DNA of 64,000 bases, taken from assembly GCA_013407085.1 (NCBI GenBank), contig JACCGJ010013206.1, forward strand, positions 60,173-124,172. The letters are read 5' to 3'. This document shows, piece after piece, positions 22,231 through 35,334 of the stretch (its first letter is position 1; each line of letters begins with the position of its first letter). Under the pieces are notes generated by a model. That model was not told the origin of the DNA and searched no databases. It saw only the letters and a program-made list of their open reading frames with translations. Source of the DNA: Atriophallophorus winterbourni (Eukaryota; Platyhelminthes; Trematoda; Plagiorchiida; Microphallidae). The position numbers and the translations under genes were made by a program.

Positions 22231-25200
22231 TTGAAATATTTGTCATCCTTATCAAAATGTTTTGAACTTTGATGAGCCGATGAGCATAGGCAGTTAACTA
22301 CGACTCCAATACAGTTCGCAATCGCTTCGTGGTAGATATCGAAATGATTTCAGTGTCAGCATGAGGACGAGAGTTCTCGATTTGTGATGAATGTTCGATG
22401 AAACGTTTGCTAAGTGAAATTGTGAATAAACTGGACGCATCTCGCATGAGCATTTCATTTTGTAAAGGTTTGTGTATTGCTAGTCGGGTGATAAATATTC
22501 CAAATTGATATTGAAATTGCCCTTGCTACTAGTCAAAAGCAGACCAAAGGCCGTTCACATGTTTTGCCGATGTACAACAATGAGGATTTATTAGCAAAGT
22601 TATTAGGCGTAAATTACTCAATTCATGATGTTGTTTCTTTAATGATGTTCGAACCCGCCTAACTCACTGTGACAGAAATAATGTATGCATCTTGTATCCC
22701 GCAGGGCAATAAAGATGTTGCTAATAATTCCTTAACCTCGTAATTATCTATCATCATAACCTTTCGTAGTTGACAATGCAAGTAATGTAAAACTGTAATA
22801 AAATTTGAAAATATACCTCACTTGTCTATCTTGACATTTTAAAATCAATTACGCAACATGTTTCTCATAAGTTATTCATAAAACTATTAACTATTATATC
22901 ATAGCTATGTTGAGGAAAGAAATGGCTCCATTTGAAGATATTGTTTATATTTCAGTTCACAAGCAAATCCCCAGTGCAACACTTCCTTTTCTAGATTTTG
23001 ATGTCATCACAAAATCATGAATTTATTCATATAAGTCATGCCTACTGGTTCCCTTATTCAGTAATTGGGTCGAAATTTGCAATCTTGTTCACATAATTTG
23101 CAGCCAATTAACATTAGCCTAATCTCATACTGAGCAATATATGAACTTGCTACCTAATAATCACACCGTTCATTTTCAAAGCTATCGTGGTTCGGCTAAC
23201 GTTTTACTTCTCTCAGGTTTGTGTTTAGCGCATTCCAACACAAGCCACAACACTACAAGAACATTGTGCAACGTTATCACACTGGCCTAGTTTCAACTCA
23301 ACACAAAGTCGTGTCCACGTAGGTGTGGCCCGATTGCAAAGACTTTTTGGTGGCCAAATAATCAAGAATTATGAGGTCATAAGTGTAATTGCCAAATATT
23401 ATGATGCCATGCCAGTTGATCAGTGATTTTACTATGTAGTGCTTAACTTTTAGTTGAACAAGAGTTTAGATTCCCTGTTCTTGGTGTGTCAGCGGGAGAA
23501 CCTCAACAAAGCTCAGGGGGAGAATTGGCAATCACGATGGAATGTTTTTGGCGCGCTCACCATACTGACAGTGATTCCGAGTGAAAAAACAAGTCGGTGG
23601 TTAAATAAGAGCTGAGCTTTAACCAGTTTCTAGCTTGTCTTACCATAAAACACTTGAACCAAAATATAAGTATTGTATCTTCAGATTTGATTAATTTTAG
23701 CATACTGGTTGAGCTCCATCCTGTCCAACCAAGCCTAAACTTGGCTTGGTAGGGGTGCATCCGCTTTTCAGATTAATTGAAAATGTGGTGTGGTGAAATC
23801 GCAAAAAACTAGTGAAATATTGCTTTTTCCTAGTATTTTTAGCATGAATAAAATTTAGATCAATTTTCCCCTATAGAATATTACTTTCTCAACGTAATTC
23901 AAAATAGATATTGAACTTCTGCACTACCCGGTGGGTAACGTGGACTTTTATGTGGATGAAATCGTTGCCATATTGATTGGCCAATCACGTGTTGGTAAGG
24001 AAGTAACGATCAATAGCCGGGCAAACGGGTCGGAATCCTACTGATTCAGGACAGCCTTAGGAATTGGTGTAGGCGTAGGGTGTAAAAATGATCGGTATGC
24101 ATGGGTATGACTGTGAAATGCGTTTAGTCGAGCAAAATAAGATATCTTGGGTTTTTAATCAAATTGAATGGTCTTCATGTACCGGTGTATTGTTGTTTTC
24201 TTGTAGTTAAGTAATTCCTGAGCGAAGTTTTGAGGTAATAAAATGTGGTATATTAGTTATTTGTGCAGATTTCGAGTAATATTTATGAAATCCATACTTT
24301 ATTTCTCTTGAGACCTTGAATAGGTTGGTCGTGCAAGCCTTACCCAACAGTAGCTTCAACTTTCAAACTGTGTTTACGTTCTAATGCACATTATCTATGT
24401 CCCAATATTAGCCCCTTGTTGGCTCTTGAATAGGATGAACGATCGCTTCATTATTAACCATTTTCAAATGGTACGATATTAACGGGCTCAAGGGGAAATT
24501 CCGGTATTCAAATCGATACTAGCAAGAATAAAATCACCAATCCCGATAACTTGTTAGCTTTCCCCATTTAGTTCACAATGAAGCATTTATTAGCAATTGA
24601 TCGAGTAAAAACAAAGTAGACATTTACCTTAGACACACGGGGGCGCAAGTCATCTTTTAGCCACAGTGATTTATGTGGGAAAAGACCGTGTTAAAGTCCT
24701 ATCTAGGGGAACAGCTTCTTTTATCAAGACTACCACACCTGAGCCACTTGCACCAATAGCTTTGAATAGATGTGACATTTAGTTGATGCGAATGATTGAA
24801 TATGATCATCAATTGGCGGCAATCGTGATAGCATTCATCTAGACAACTTTTTGAATTTACCCAATTTCCGATCATCAAGATGCTAGAAATTGCCATTACT
24901 TCTAATTGCATACGTATGGTGAATAACAATGCCATATGAAACTTATTTACTTTCTTTCCGCTGTTAATTCAGACCTTGTCTGTACGTAATTTTCGGCAAC
25001 CGAATAAGACGTTTCTAAAACTTCGTATACAATAAGATGAGTGAATACATTCAATCAATTGCCTTGCTCTCAGTTCCATAAATTCACCAATCAAACTAGT
25101 CGTGGTTTCGGATCGATAGGCATACTCAATTTGCCCGACAAACTAAGGCCCGGAATTCGATCACGTGCACACCCGTTTTCAAACTGCAGCGGTCACGTGA

Positions 25201-26369
25201 ATGGTCAGCGGAACCAATGATCCCTTGATGAGTGACGGACACATGGAAGTCATGCCTACAAGTCAGCTTGTGGGTCTCTTGTTTTCGCCGAACTTTAGTT
25301 GCAACTGATTTTGTTATACTTAATAGCAGATATCATGATAGTCATGATAGTGTCATGGAGCGCTTAATTTTAGTTAATTTTCGGGCGATTAACTGATTCA
25401 GGTCGTAGAATAATCGTAATCCAAACTGAAAAACCCATACAACTGTTGAAAATTCTTGAAACTGATTGTTCGCCTTATTTCGCATTTAAACAGGTTTCGA
25501 TAGATAACTGGAGGTAATCACTTCAGTAAATCTAATGTTATATTACTTCAGATTTAGGTTAATGAAAACTCGTTTTACGTCTCAGTTCTATCATTTATGA
25601 TTTACACGAACAAAATAAACTAGTTAATGTCACGGTCACTGTTAGTCTCTAATATAGGCTAGGATTTTAAAAGCACTAGATTTTGCTGAATATTTTCTAT
25701 TTTGTCATCAACCAGCACTACACCGGTAGCAAGTACCGAATGCTTAACTGTCATACATTCACAACATGAATAAACCCTCAATAAATATGGAACGGACAAA
25801 CTCTAAAAGCCACAGAACGTGTATAAAATTAAGCACAGACACACTGGGACGAGGAGCTTACACATAGAACCAAACACTCATTCAATCTGGTTTCGCTAAC
25901 GAGTCGAGCGACATCAACAGGACAGATTCCTTGCTGCTTTCACTACCGTACACCATAACGAGGTTTTCTCGTCATTCCATGCGACCACATACAAGATGCA
26001 TCAAACACTTCAAGACTGTAAAAGACTGCAAATTTGCACGGGTCTAAGCGTATTTCTAAGGGTGAGTAGCCCGTTCGATCTCTGATCTCGCGTAACTTAA
26101 GCGGGAAATGGCTCACTCTGACGAAAGCCCGTTCAAATAATTGGTCATCTTTACAATGATCCCATTCCGAATTAGACGTGGCAAACAAAACAGTGATTTT
26201 TCATTCGCAGTACATAACCTAGACAGCGAAGTCTATTCATCCTAACTTATTTCTCGATATTTACATCGATACCAAATATACTGTCATATAGAATTACTTT
26301 ATCCTTCTCTTAGTTCGGAGACACCCGTTATCAAAGTCCGGAAGACATCTCAAATCATCTTACTCAAAG
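22231..26369. other. AT-rich sequence, nothing recognised
   Basis: About 4 kb without a supported gene. Small hairpin ACCAAGCC (23,728-23,735) / GGCTTGGT (23,743-23,750). An 81-aa open frame on the - strand at 25,943-26,188 has no recognisable domain. Confidence 0.4.
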
Positions 26370-26832
26370 TTCATGTATCACATCCGTACAGCAAGATTGC
26401 GCGAGCTGTTACCCTATGGACTCTGCCATTAACTGTTAGAATAGACATCCATGTCGCCACAGATGGACCAAGTCAAAAAGCAGTACAGTTGCTAGGGAAT
26501 TAGGGCTGAAAACTTGTTATTCAAACAATTGCTACCATTATTGCAACTACCCAAGTAGGTTGAACAGTTGACAGTAGCAAGTTTCTCATTATCGAGAATT
26601 AGTACAGTTTCTGTCGGATCTAAATCATCCACCAGAACTTTTCTCTTGTAATATGCACAGTACATTCAAAAAGATTGTAGAATACATAGTGTGCCTGAAG
26701 AGCGTGAGCATCCGTGTTAGAATTGAAGAGAAGAACTAAGTCTTCTGCGCCGTCTAACTCGAACAGCTTTTTAGCATAACCTTTCTGAATTCCCACACCA
26801 TCATGACAATGTGAGGGGTGGCGGCCAAACAT
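26370..26832 (-). mobile_element. Family E RTE-like fragment
   Basis: On the - strand, HPSHCHDGVGIQKGY is followed by a degenerate catalytic box (AEDLVLLFNSN) near 26,715-26,800. A connector remnant, NGRVHRVTARAILLYGC, follows near 26,385-26,440. This order matches the end of the RT domain and the start of the C-terminal region of RTE-like elements. Part of it is directly repeated at 27,876-28,052. Confidence 0.6.
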
Positions 26833-28697
26833 AGTTGCTCATTGCCTGGCATTTTATAGTTTCGCTTTCATTCGACATTTTCACTCGACTAAACGTTTCA
26901 CGCTATTTAGTGATTACACATGATACTATCCATCGTTTTTAGCAATCTCATTTCTTCTTGAGATGCTAAGCCGAATATCCACCTTTTGAAGCTGCTCAAG
27001 TCCTCAACATGTATTGCATGTGCAAGATAACACACGAACGATGACTATTGCTTGTGTCGATATAACATTTGAGATTGGGGTTGGTGTGAAATTACATCTT
27101 CAGCGCCTCAAGCTTCACACACAGACGCTCCCAATTGAATGTGAGCGCGAGTTAAGAGAATCACACCACTCGATAGTGCGATACGTATACTGCCTTCGTG
27201 AATTAACTACTCCGCATCATGACTAATATCACCACTACCTGAAAATTCAACCACTAAAACACAAATCATTTAACATCAAACGTGTATTCACCTCTCAATG
27301 GCATTGTCGTTCAACTCAGGCCAGCTACGTGATTCTCATGCGATCACAGAGTATGTAACCGTAGGTTAACTGGATTGCATTCCGCGGTACGTGATTCGTC
27401 GTCAGTTCTATCAATTTGACCTTAACTGTTGTATAGAGTGATTAAAAATTATAACATTTCAATCGGAAACCACGATCGTACCCATGGGTTTGATTGAGGC
27501 AACACAAACTACTCCTTCCGGCCTCACAAAGCGCAACGTGTCGAGCTTATAGGAACCAAATTAACTACGAATCTTGGTCTATAGGTAACACGATGTCTAC
27601 ATTGAAGATATCTACTAGACATAAAGGTTCTGAACTCAAACAATCAACAGACGCTAATAGCCTTGAATGGACGAGGTCAGCAAAATTCTTTTCCTCAAAC
27701 AGAATAAACTAGGGATGCTGGTGCGAAAATGAATTAGGCATAATACAATTATATTGTCTTACACCACGCAGACGAATAACCTAAATAAAAAACGCAAGCA
27801 CATGTTTAAATATAAGCTCGCAAAGTATTCATGATTACATAGCGCTTAAAAGGGTTCCAAGTTTGTCACGGCCGGATCTAAATCATGTACCAGAACATTT
27901 TTCTTGTAATGTGCAAAGTGTATTCAAAAAGATTATACAATATATAGCCTGCCTAAAGAGCGTGAGCATCCGTGTTAGAATTGAAGAGAAGAACTAAGTC
28001 TTCAGCACATTCAAATCGAAAAGCTTTTTAGCATAACCTCTCTCAATTCCGGATTTCGGGATGTCTGCAATACAGGCCTTTAATTAGCATCAATTACAAT
28101 ATTGGATGAGTAACGAAACGGAACACCATTGTCGTACGCATTTGGCGATAGAAAAGTTGCTTGTTTTTCTGTGATTACCTTGAAGTTCGACCACCTTTCT
28201 TGATAATAGGTATGATTCTTGATTCTCCCCAAGACTGGAGAATTATTTTTTGTCTCCCAGGACTGATAGGAAATATTATTTAGTGTGTATGATAGTGTAT
28301 ATGATAACATCGCCTTCCTTAACACGTCCATCTGGACCAGTCCATTCAAAGTGGTCTATAATACGGTGTCGTGTAACTCTTCTAACTCGTCATGACAGTG
28401 TATATGAAAACATCAACTTCCTCAATACGTCCATTAGGACCAGTGGCCTTAAAGCTCCCCACTTATGCCAGACCACACGGCCAGGATTTGCAACGCGAAG
28501 TAAAGCGTAATGTGTTGGCTAACTTTAGCCACCTAAAGTTCTCACGAACGAGACAAGTGACGCTCCTTATGAGTGATTAAAATAATATCCTTCTCTGAGA
28601 TTGCCTCGCTGACTCCACTGTTTTTGGAACCGCGCAAAACAAATAAGTTGGAACAACATTCGAACGTTGCATGCACTTTTTGTATTTGGTAAAACAT
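26802..28697 (+). repeat. Inverted duplication ~1.9 kb, left copy
   Basis: About 1.9 kb is homologous, in inverted orientation, to 39,660-41,517. Landmarks on this strand: ATGACAATGTGAGGGGTG at the start, TAGCAATCTCATTTCTTCTTG, the block around 27,494-27,700, and GTTGGAACAACATTCGAACG near the end. Homology stops abruptly at both sides. It includes RTE-like remnants, so the unit is either a composite repeat or a segmental duplication. The central 27,000-27,850 is unassigned. Confidence 0.8.
27876..28600 (-). mobile_element. Family E RTE-like remnants inside the inverted duplication
   Basis: On the - strand, SWGES..IIPIIKKGGRTS near 28,180-28,260 resembles the finger region of RTE-like reverse transcriptases. 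Further along that strand, GYAKKLF.. near 28,000-28,040 resembles the region before the catalytic box. Frames are badly broken. The stretch 28,289-28,443 carries a local tandem duplication of about 100 bp that the right-hand copy lacks. Confidence 0.5.
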
Positions 28698-29299
28698 CCC
28701 TGTCCATACAAACTGGTCTATAATACAGTGTCGTATAACTCTTCTAACCTGTCATTGAAACCTATTTAAGAGCTGCTGGTCGTGAACTGTTATGAATTTG
28801 ACTCATTATTTCTTTACTGAGAGTTCATAGTTTGGAAGGTGTCCAGCACCACTTCACGTAGCTTATTCAGAACAGAATTTATATTAGTTTCAAGTCCTGT
28901 GATATTTACCTCGTTCACCACCTGGTCGCCTTAACGCAAATTTCTAGTTGATAGTCATCATTTTTTCAAAATTTCTGCCGCGTTAGCCACTTGCTTTCGA
29001 TTTCGAAGGGGATGTGCACCTCAAATACATAATGATTTTAGATTTCACACAGCTTCGTGTACGGTCCTTGTCACTAGTAAAAATCTATCCAGCGGATCCG
29101 TAGCAATTGTGCGGTATTCTTTCTCTCAGTTCCGTAGCACAAGGTATACCCCAAATTTGGCAGACGATTTATACTATTTCTAAAGCAAGTAATCGAGAGT
29201 TGTTCTTTCGCGCGAATTGCTGAAAAATGCAATAGGTTGTTTACTCGACTTGAATTCGTGAATCGAAATTTTACCATGGTTTTTACGGCCAGAGCTGTT
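28698..29299. other. Unassigned sequence
   Basis: The stretch 28,702-28,757 is a direct repeat of 28,340-28,397 (GGTCTATAATACRGTGTCGT shared). Nothing else was recognised. Confidence 0.45.
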
Positions 29300-32200
29300 T
29301 TGGGAATAAGCTCCTAAATCCAAAAATGCTCCAATGGTGCGCGTCTAACATAGCCTCTGACAACCAAGATTATCTCCTGGCCTGCACGCATGGTCCTGGA
29401 TGACCTGGCGGAGCTGCTTCTACTGACAGGAGATAAGGTAAAGGCGGTTGACTGGCGCCTCAAAACCAGCTTGCTTCGGGCAGGTGAGGCTCGTAAGTCC
29501 ATGAAGGTGGTCCACCTAGGGGAAGGAAAACCCTTATATCAAACCTCCACTGTCTCATGGCTACATTTAATCAAGTAAAAGGTTTCAAGAGTTAACCTCG
29601 AAAAAAGTCCGGAGCCGGAGTCCCGTTAGGCAGTACCAAGTTGTATTTAACTTCGTCCTGCCAACTCCTGCGAAGGCATGGTTGTCAAAACGCATCAGTC
29701 TAGTTGTTACTTTGGTTCCTGTGGTGCCGTGGAGATGGAGCACTTGCCGCATGGTCTAAAGCTAGTTCTACATATTGAACTGCCCTGGTGTACATCACAA
29801 CGCACCAATGGAGAGGATACTCCATTCCGGTTTTACGGATAATTACACGCGAAGCAGCAGATACAGGTTAAATGCTATGGCTCGACTGAGAGATTGGTGC
29901 CTGAGGCTGCTTTCGACGGTGGGAGAGATTTGCAGATCTCATTGGACAGCAACAGCTCGCCTCAAGCTGGGCAGCCCCCAGTAAATAAGGTGCCGTCTCG
30001 CCATGGTCTACTATCCTCCTAGTGTTCATGGGGATTAGAAATCAACCGGTAAGCAGATAGTATTTTTACGCATCAGCAAAACGAATAACTAAACAACAAA
30101 GGTCAGAAATTGGGAACCTGGAACGACCGGTCCATGCTCTCGGGATTTCAAATATATCAAATATCAAATATCAAAGGCGTACGAAAATCAGCTGTGATTA
30201 ACAATGAGCTAAAAAGGCTTAAGGTTGAGGGGACTGCGCTGCAACAGACGCGATTACCAGACACTAGTATGCTAACAGAAAGAGATTACACATTTTTCGA
30301 AAGGAAGGGGCTCTGGTGAGCCTCGACTGCATGTAGTTGAGTTTGCCGTGCGCAACAGCCTACTAAATGCAGCAGAGCCAAGCAGCTGTGGGAGTGAACG
30401 GATTTATACTCTAAATGTGAAGTACATTACTGGAACCATACGTTGGTCAATGTTTATGCATCTGGGAATCACTAAAAAGCTGCATATGCCGAGTCGCACT
30501 TTCCACGTATGGTCCGAAGAAAGCTTGAATGAGCGACTGGTTCGAAGTATAAGCTTCTGGGATGACTGCTGTTTCGAGCGAGCAACTGTCACCATTCATG
30601 AAGTTCAAAGGTATGCCAACAGATGAAACCTTAAGACTTCTACGAGCAGCTAGAAATAAGGTTCAACAGACTGCAAGACGATGAGCAAATGAATATTAGA
30701 TTGAAATTAGACTCAGGGTTCAAAAATCTGTTTATACCGGAATTTTTCACGATGTGTATTGTGAGATCTAGAGAGCCATTGGTCCGAACAAACTTAAAAC
30801 TGTTCCCATTAAGTCTTATCTGATAACTCGATTGTGACAAAACTCAGCAGATGGACAGCTGGGTAGAGCACTTCTCCTATTTCTACACTACGCACAGTAG
30901 AATTTAACCGCATGCACTTGAAAATGTTGAGCGATTGACAACCACTGAACATCTAGATACTCCTCAACTCTTCATGAGCAAATGTTAGGCCATTGGAGAC
31001 GACGGACCTCCATCCGATCTATTAAAATGCTGTAGAACAGCATTATTACAGCCTCTCCACCATTTGCTTCTTCAGTGCAGGAAGGAGGAGTGTGTCCCAC
31101 ATGAGATGCGAAACACGAAGATCATCATTCTATTTAAGAATAATGGTGATAGAGGCGATTAAAACAATTACAGAGGAATTTCCCTTCCGAATGCTGTAGG
31201 CAAATTGTTTGCTAAAGACGTGCAGATCCGGCTACAAGTCTTAGCTGAAAGAGTTTTCTCCGAATCTCAATGTGGCTTCCGTGGGGGAAGATCAACCGTT
31301 GACATGATCTTCTCCCTGAGACAACTTCAAGAAAAGTGTAGGGTAAAGCGCATACCATTATACGCTGTTTTTATTGATTTAACCAAGGCATTCGACTACG
31401 TCTCAGGAAGAGTCTTTTCAAAGTACTTGATCTGATAGGCTGCCTTCAAGACTGCTCAAACACGTTATTTTGTTCCACACTGGCATGAACGGCTCAGTCC
31501 ATTTTAACGGTTGCAGTTCAGAAGCTTTTGAAATTCGCCGAGGCGTCAAACAAAGGTGTTCTTGCTCCCACGCTGTTCGGCCTTTTCTTTGCTCTGTTTC
31601 TGAACACAAGGCATTTACATACGCACGTGAAGTGATGGCAAGCTTTTCAGCCTGAACCGATTGAGAGCACAAACCAAGGCACGGGATCTGTTAATCCGTA
31701 ACATGATGTTGGCCGACTATGCAGCCATTATTGTTCATTCCCACGAACACCTGCAGTCGCTAACAGAGTGTTTTCGTCGGCATGCGAAGACTTTGGGCGA
31801 CAAATCAGCATAAGAAAGGCCAAAGTCCTTGGTCAAGGGATTTTATCGACTCAAATCATCACTGTTGGAAATTGTCAGCCTGAACCAGTACATCATTTCA
31901 TCCATCGTGGATAACCTCTCGCATGACACGTAGATTGATAGGCGGATGGGCAGAGCAGCTGTCATTCTGTCTCGATTGAACTCTCGTGTTGGAGGTAACA
32001 ACAAAAGTAAAAGATGATGATATACAGCGCGTGCATACTAAATGCTTTACTTTACGGCAGTAAATCCTGCACCACCCACGCAAGACACGAACGGAAGCGG
32101 AATGATTTCCATCTACGAAGAATCCGTCGTATATTGAACATATCGTGGATGGACAGAGTGACTAATGCCGAAGTGCTTTCAGAAGCTGGTCTACAGAGCA

Positions 32201-32690
32201 TGTTCACCCTATTGCGACAGCGCCGCCTGTGGTGGCTTGGTCATGTCTACAGAATGGAAAATGGTCGTATTCCGAAAGATCTACTCTATGGTGAGTTTCA
32301 ATTAGGAAGTCAACCATTGGGCAGACCGCACTTGCGTTACAAAGACGTTTGCAAAAGCGATATAAATTCTCTTGGCATTGATTCCGTGAGTTGGGAAGAA
32401 CCTGCTATTGGCCTCTCTGTTAAGCGTCGTCTGCAAGCTCGGGAGGAGCAGATACAGCTCTTGACTGCTGAACGCGGATCACGCCGCCGGCGTTCAACTG
32501 ACACCGATCGACGTAGTACTGCTTATCGCTGTGTGCGCTGTGGGAGAGATTGTTCCTCCCGATTCGGACTGTTTAGTCATTTGAAAAGCTGTGGAACATA
32601 AAACTAATCATGCCATGGTGATGTACATCCATTGTCGTCATCGGCGGAAAGAGGCTAACAACACAACAAAAATGACCTCGTGTGGCCCTT
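29300..32690 (+). mobile_element. Family D non-LTR retrotransposon, nearly full length but dead
   Basis: Parts in order on the + strand: a GC-richer 5' region (29,340-30,000); an APE-type endonuclease beginning near 30,108 (GTWNDRSM, then TRLPDTSMLTERDYTFF) with a break near 30,318 and its C-terminal half lost; reverse transcriptase from about 31,010 (NNYRGISLPNAVGKLFAK near 31,160-31,215; ESQCGFRGGRSTVDMIFSLR near 31,262-31,320; FIDLTKAFDYVS); a damaged catalytic region (MMLADYAAIIV) near 31,700-31,740; an intact 195-aa C-terminal ORF, 32,014-32,601. That ORF ends in a CCHC finger: C-x2-C-x12-H-x3-C. A short 3' UTR follows, with CAAC-rich sequence. Many stops; not mobile on its own. The clade is probably RTE-like and needs a phylogeny. 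Confidence 0.85.
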
Positions 32691-33467
32691 CGCCGCATTC
32701 TCGCTCCGTCAATGGAATTCCAACGCAAAACAAGTAGTTGTTCTTCAAAATCAATATTTAAATAATATTTTCGGTAGGTGTAGCATATGACTTGTTACGT
32801 TTTGTTTTCCTAGTTTAAGATGTTTTACTCAGTATGTTACGCCAAACACAAAACAAAGTGTGAAATACCACAAAAATAGTTAGCTGTCTAGTATTTTTAT
32901 AAATGTTTCCGTTCGTTCTGCGCAATAACTCATAAACATAGTGTAGAAATCGCAGTGCCGTTGAACCATTTAGGGATCAGATTTAAATATTGTACTAAAG
33001 CAGGCGTGGTTGTTATTCAAAACCTAATCGGTTTCTTTTTTGACGTATACGAACTCTGATGATTGTATGCCCTACTAACGATTTATATATATATAGAGAG
33101 AGAGAGAAAAAGCGAAACTTGTGTAGATCAAGGGCAAATAGCCTGACCCGAACAAACTCTTACACACATTTTCGACCTTAGAGCACTCACGCAAGGCATC
33201 AGTCGTGGAGTATCTCGTTATCACGGAGCAGTACACATTATGTGAGCTCATCTCCTGGACAGGATTGTTGGCTGTTGCGGTTATTTTTTCGTTTATTGTT
33301 GGTACCCGTTTCACACCTGGGTCTGATGGAGAAACATGTTTGAACAGATTTACCCGCGTGTGTAACATCGGTAAGGTTTGATCCACAGTTCTTGGGTTTC
33401 AAAGATAAACGTGTTACCACTATGCCGCCGCGAACAACAAGTAAATGTTAGAAAGTTAGAAAGAAAG
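32691..33467. other. Unassigned sequence with TA/GA microsatellite
   Basis: A compound (TA)n(GA)n microsatellite lies at about 33,083-33,110. No supported gene was found. Confidence 0.45.
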
Positions 33468-33625
33468 TTATACTTGTATACCATTGTTGTATAGGGTTCT
33501 TACAAAGAACCACGATGTTAAAATACAGAATCACAAATTGATTCCTGGGCAAGCGCTCGAGGTACTTATAAAAGACAAATATATTGTGGTGAGGGGATGT
33601 GATCATCACAGTATATTAAAAAGTT
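33468..33625 (-). repeat. H1 repeat body without hammerhead half
   Basis: Homologous in the same orientation to 1,988-2,160, with shared GGGTTCTTACAAAGAACCAC and GATTCCTGGGCAAGCGCTCG. A weak hairpin lies at 33,581-33,616. The hammerhead core is absent. Confidence 0.7.
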
Positions 33626-35334
33626 ATGTTTAGAAATACTACAACAGTAGTGTTCAATAAGCCTTTGCAAGGTTTATTTTTAGCTATACTTTGCTTTATT
33701 TCTGTTCTGATTCTAAAAGCTTTAACGAACTATTTAGTATCAGCTCTTTAAAGGCGTTAAACAGTTTTGGGTTTAAATTTTTCTTCAATTTAAATTCTAA
33801 GTTCATATTCATTCATAGATTCATTCATAGATTATATGCAGGTAAAAAGCTATGCTTTACAAGACCCACAAAAATGTACATCGGGTCGGATGGTAAAAAA
33901 TACCAAAATATTGTTAGATTATTGTCAAACGTGAAAAACATACTTGTCCATGTGGATATCTAATGATTTCTTGAAAACTTCAACGGTTCCAGATTGTACC
34001 ACTGAGTAGGTAAACTGTTCCACAATTGCACATTGCAAACGGAAAATGCATATTTGCGGCAGTTCAACCTGCTATGCTATTAGTAAAGTTTCGATTGGTG
34101 ACCTCGCATGCGTGTGTTATGGGAAATATGAAACAAACAACCGCAAGGCTAATTTGTTTGATTAAGCACTGTCCAAATGAATATTAGTGCTCCTCGTTTC
34201 CGTCTGTATTGAGCCGAATGCAAATTCAATAATTTAAATCTCATTTCATATGGATAATTAGATAGTCCCAGGAAGAGTTTTGTCGCTCTGCGCTGTGGAG
34301 TTGCTGGTTATTTGTTTTTTCCAAAAATAAATGTTAAATCTTGGTTGGTCGGCTTCGGTTAGAATAACCTGACTATTGTGAACCTACAGTATACAATATT
34401 CTTAGGATGGCTAAGCTTCGAGTAAAATTTACGTTGACAATATCACATAGGTTGGTCACGAAACGTCAGCGGCCAGCATTCAAGCTCAGCGGGCGCCAAT
34501 GTATCAGCATCAATTGTTCATGTTGAAAATTTTGACCTTTCTATAATGTCGTGATTTATCTACAAATTCGCTATGTTATCGTTGAGAACGAGCTGATTGG
34601 CAACCCTTTCAGAAATCGTAGTGAGATAACATCAACATTCTCTTATTTTAACCATAACAAAAACGGTTGGTCGTCGACCTAACTGCTTGAGTTTTAACCA
34701 ATTATGATTAGCCAGCGCGGCGCTGAATCAATCATCCTCGATAAGATTTACTAAAGAATACTGCAAGTTTGAACTTGAACATCACCGTAGCATGAATTGG
34801 CCCGAGCATTCACTTCGTTAGGTGACATATTTGGAAGAAGAATTCGGGTCAACCAGTTGAACTAGTCCTGCACATACAAGTTCCCCACCACTCCTGCTGC
34901 TGCAAAAGTTGTACACTTGGTCAAATAGCCCTCAAAATTTAATTGATTGATAATTTAACTTTGGGGTCAAATGTCAAACAGTCAGGCGAACACTAAACCT
35001 ATGTCTTAACTGCCACTGTTCATGAAAACTCGACCTGTGCTCTATCACATGAATGCTCATGCATTCAAACATTAATTTCATTCTCGTAGACACCTTCCAT
35101 CCGTGCTATTTCACGTAGTTGGCTTCAGCGGCATTGACCTCTAGAGATTTGCCATAGCAACGCATTTTTACATCCTGGAATGTATTCTCAAAACAAACTA
35201 ATACTGAGTAAAGTAAATGTTAATATGAATTGTATCCGTTATTGCTGATCTGTTGCGGTTGCGGGCTCATTTGGTTGTAAACGACAAGCGCATGATGTTT
35301 TCATGATGTACAACTTATCGAATAATCTGCAATC
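33626..35334. other. AT-rich sequence, nothing recognised
   Basis: A 90-aa open frame at 33,691-33,963 has no domain or homology that I recognise. No elements identified. Confidence 0.4.

Noticed and set aside
23728..23750. ACCAAGCC / GGCTTGGT hairpin as a possible terminator, tRNA fragment or structured RNA
   Set aside because: Only 8 bp, no tRNA-like boxes and no second copy in the window.
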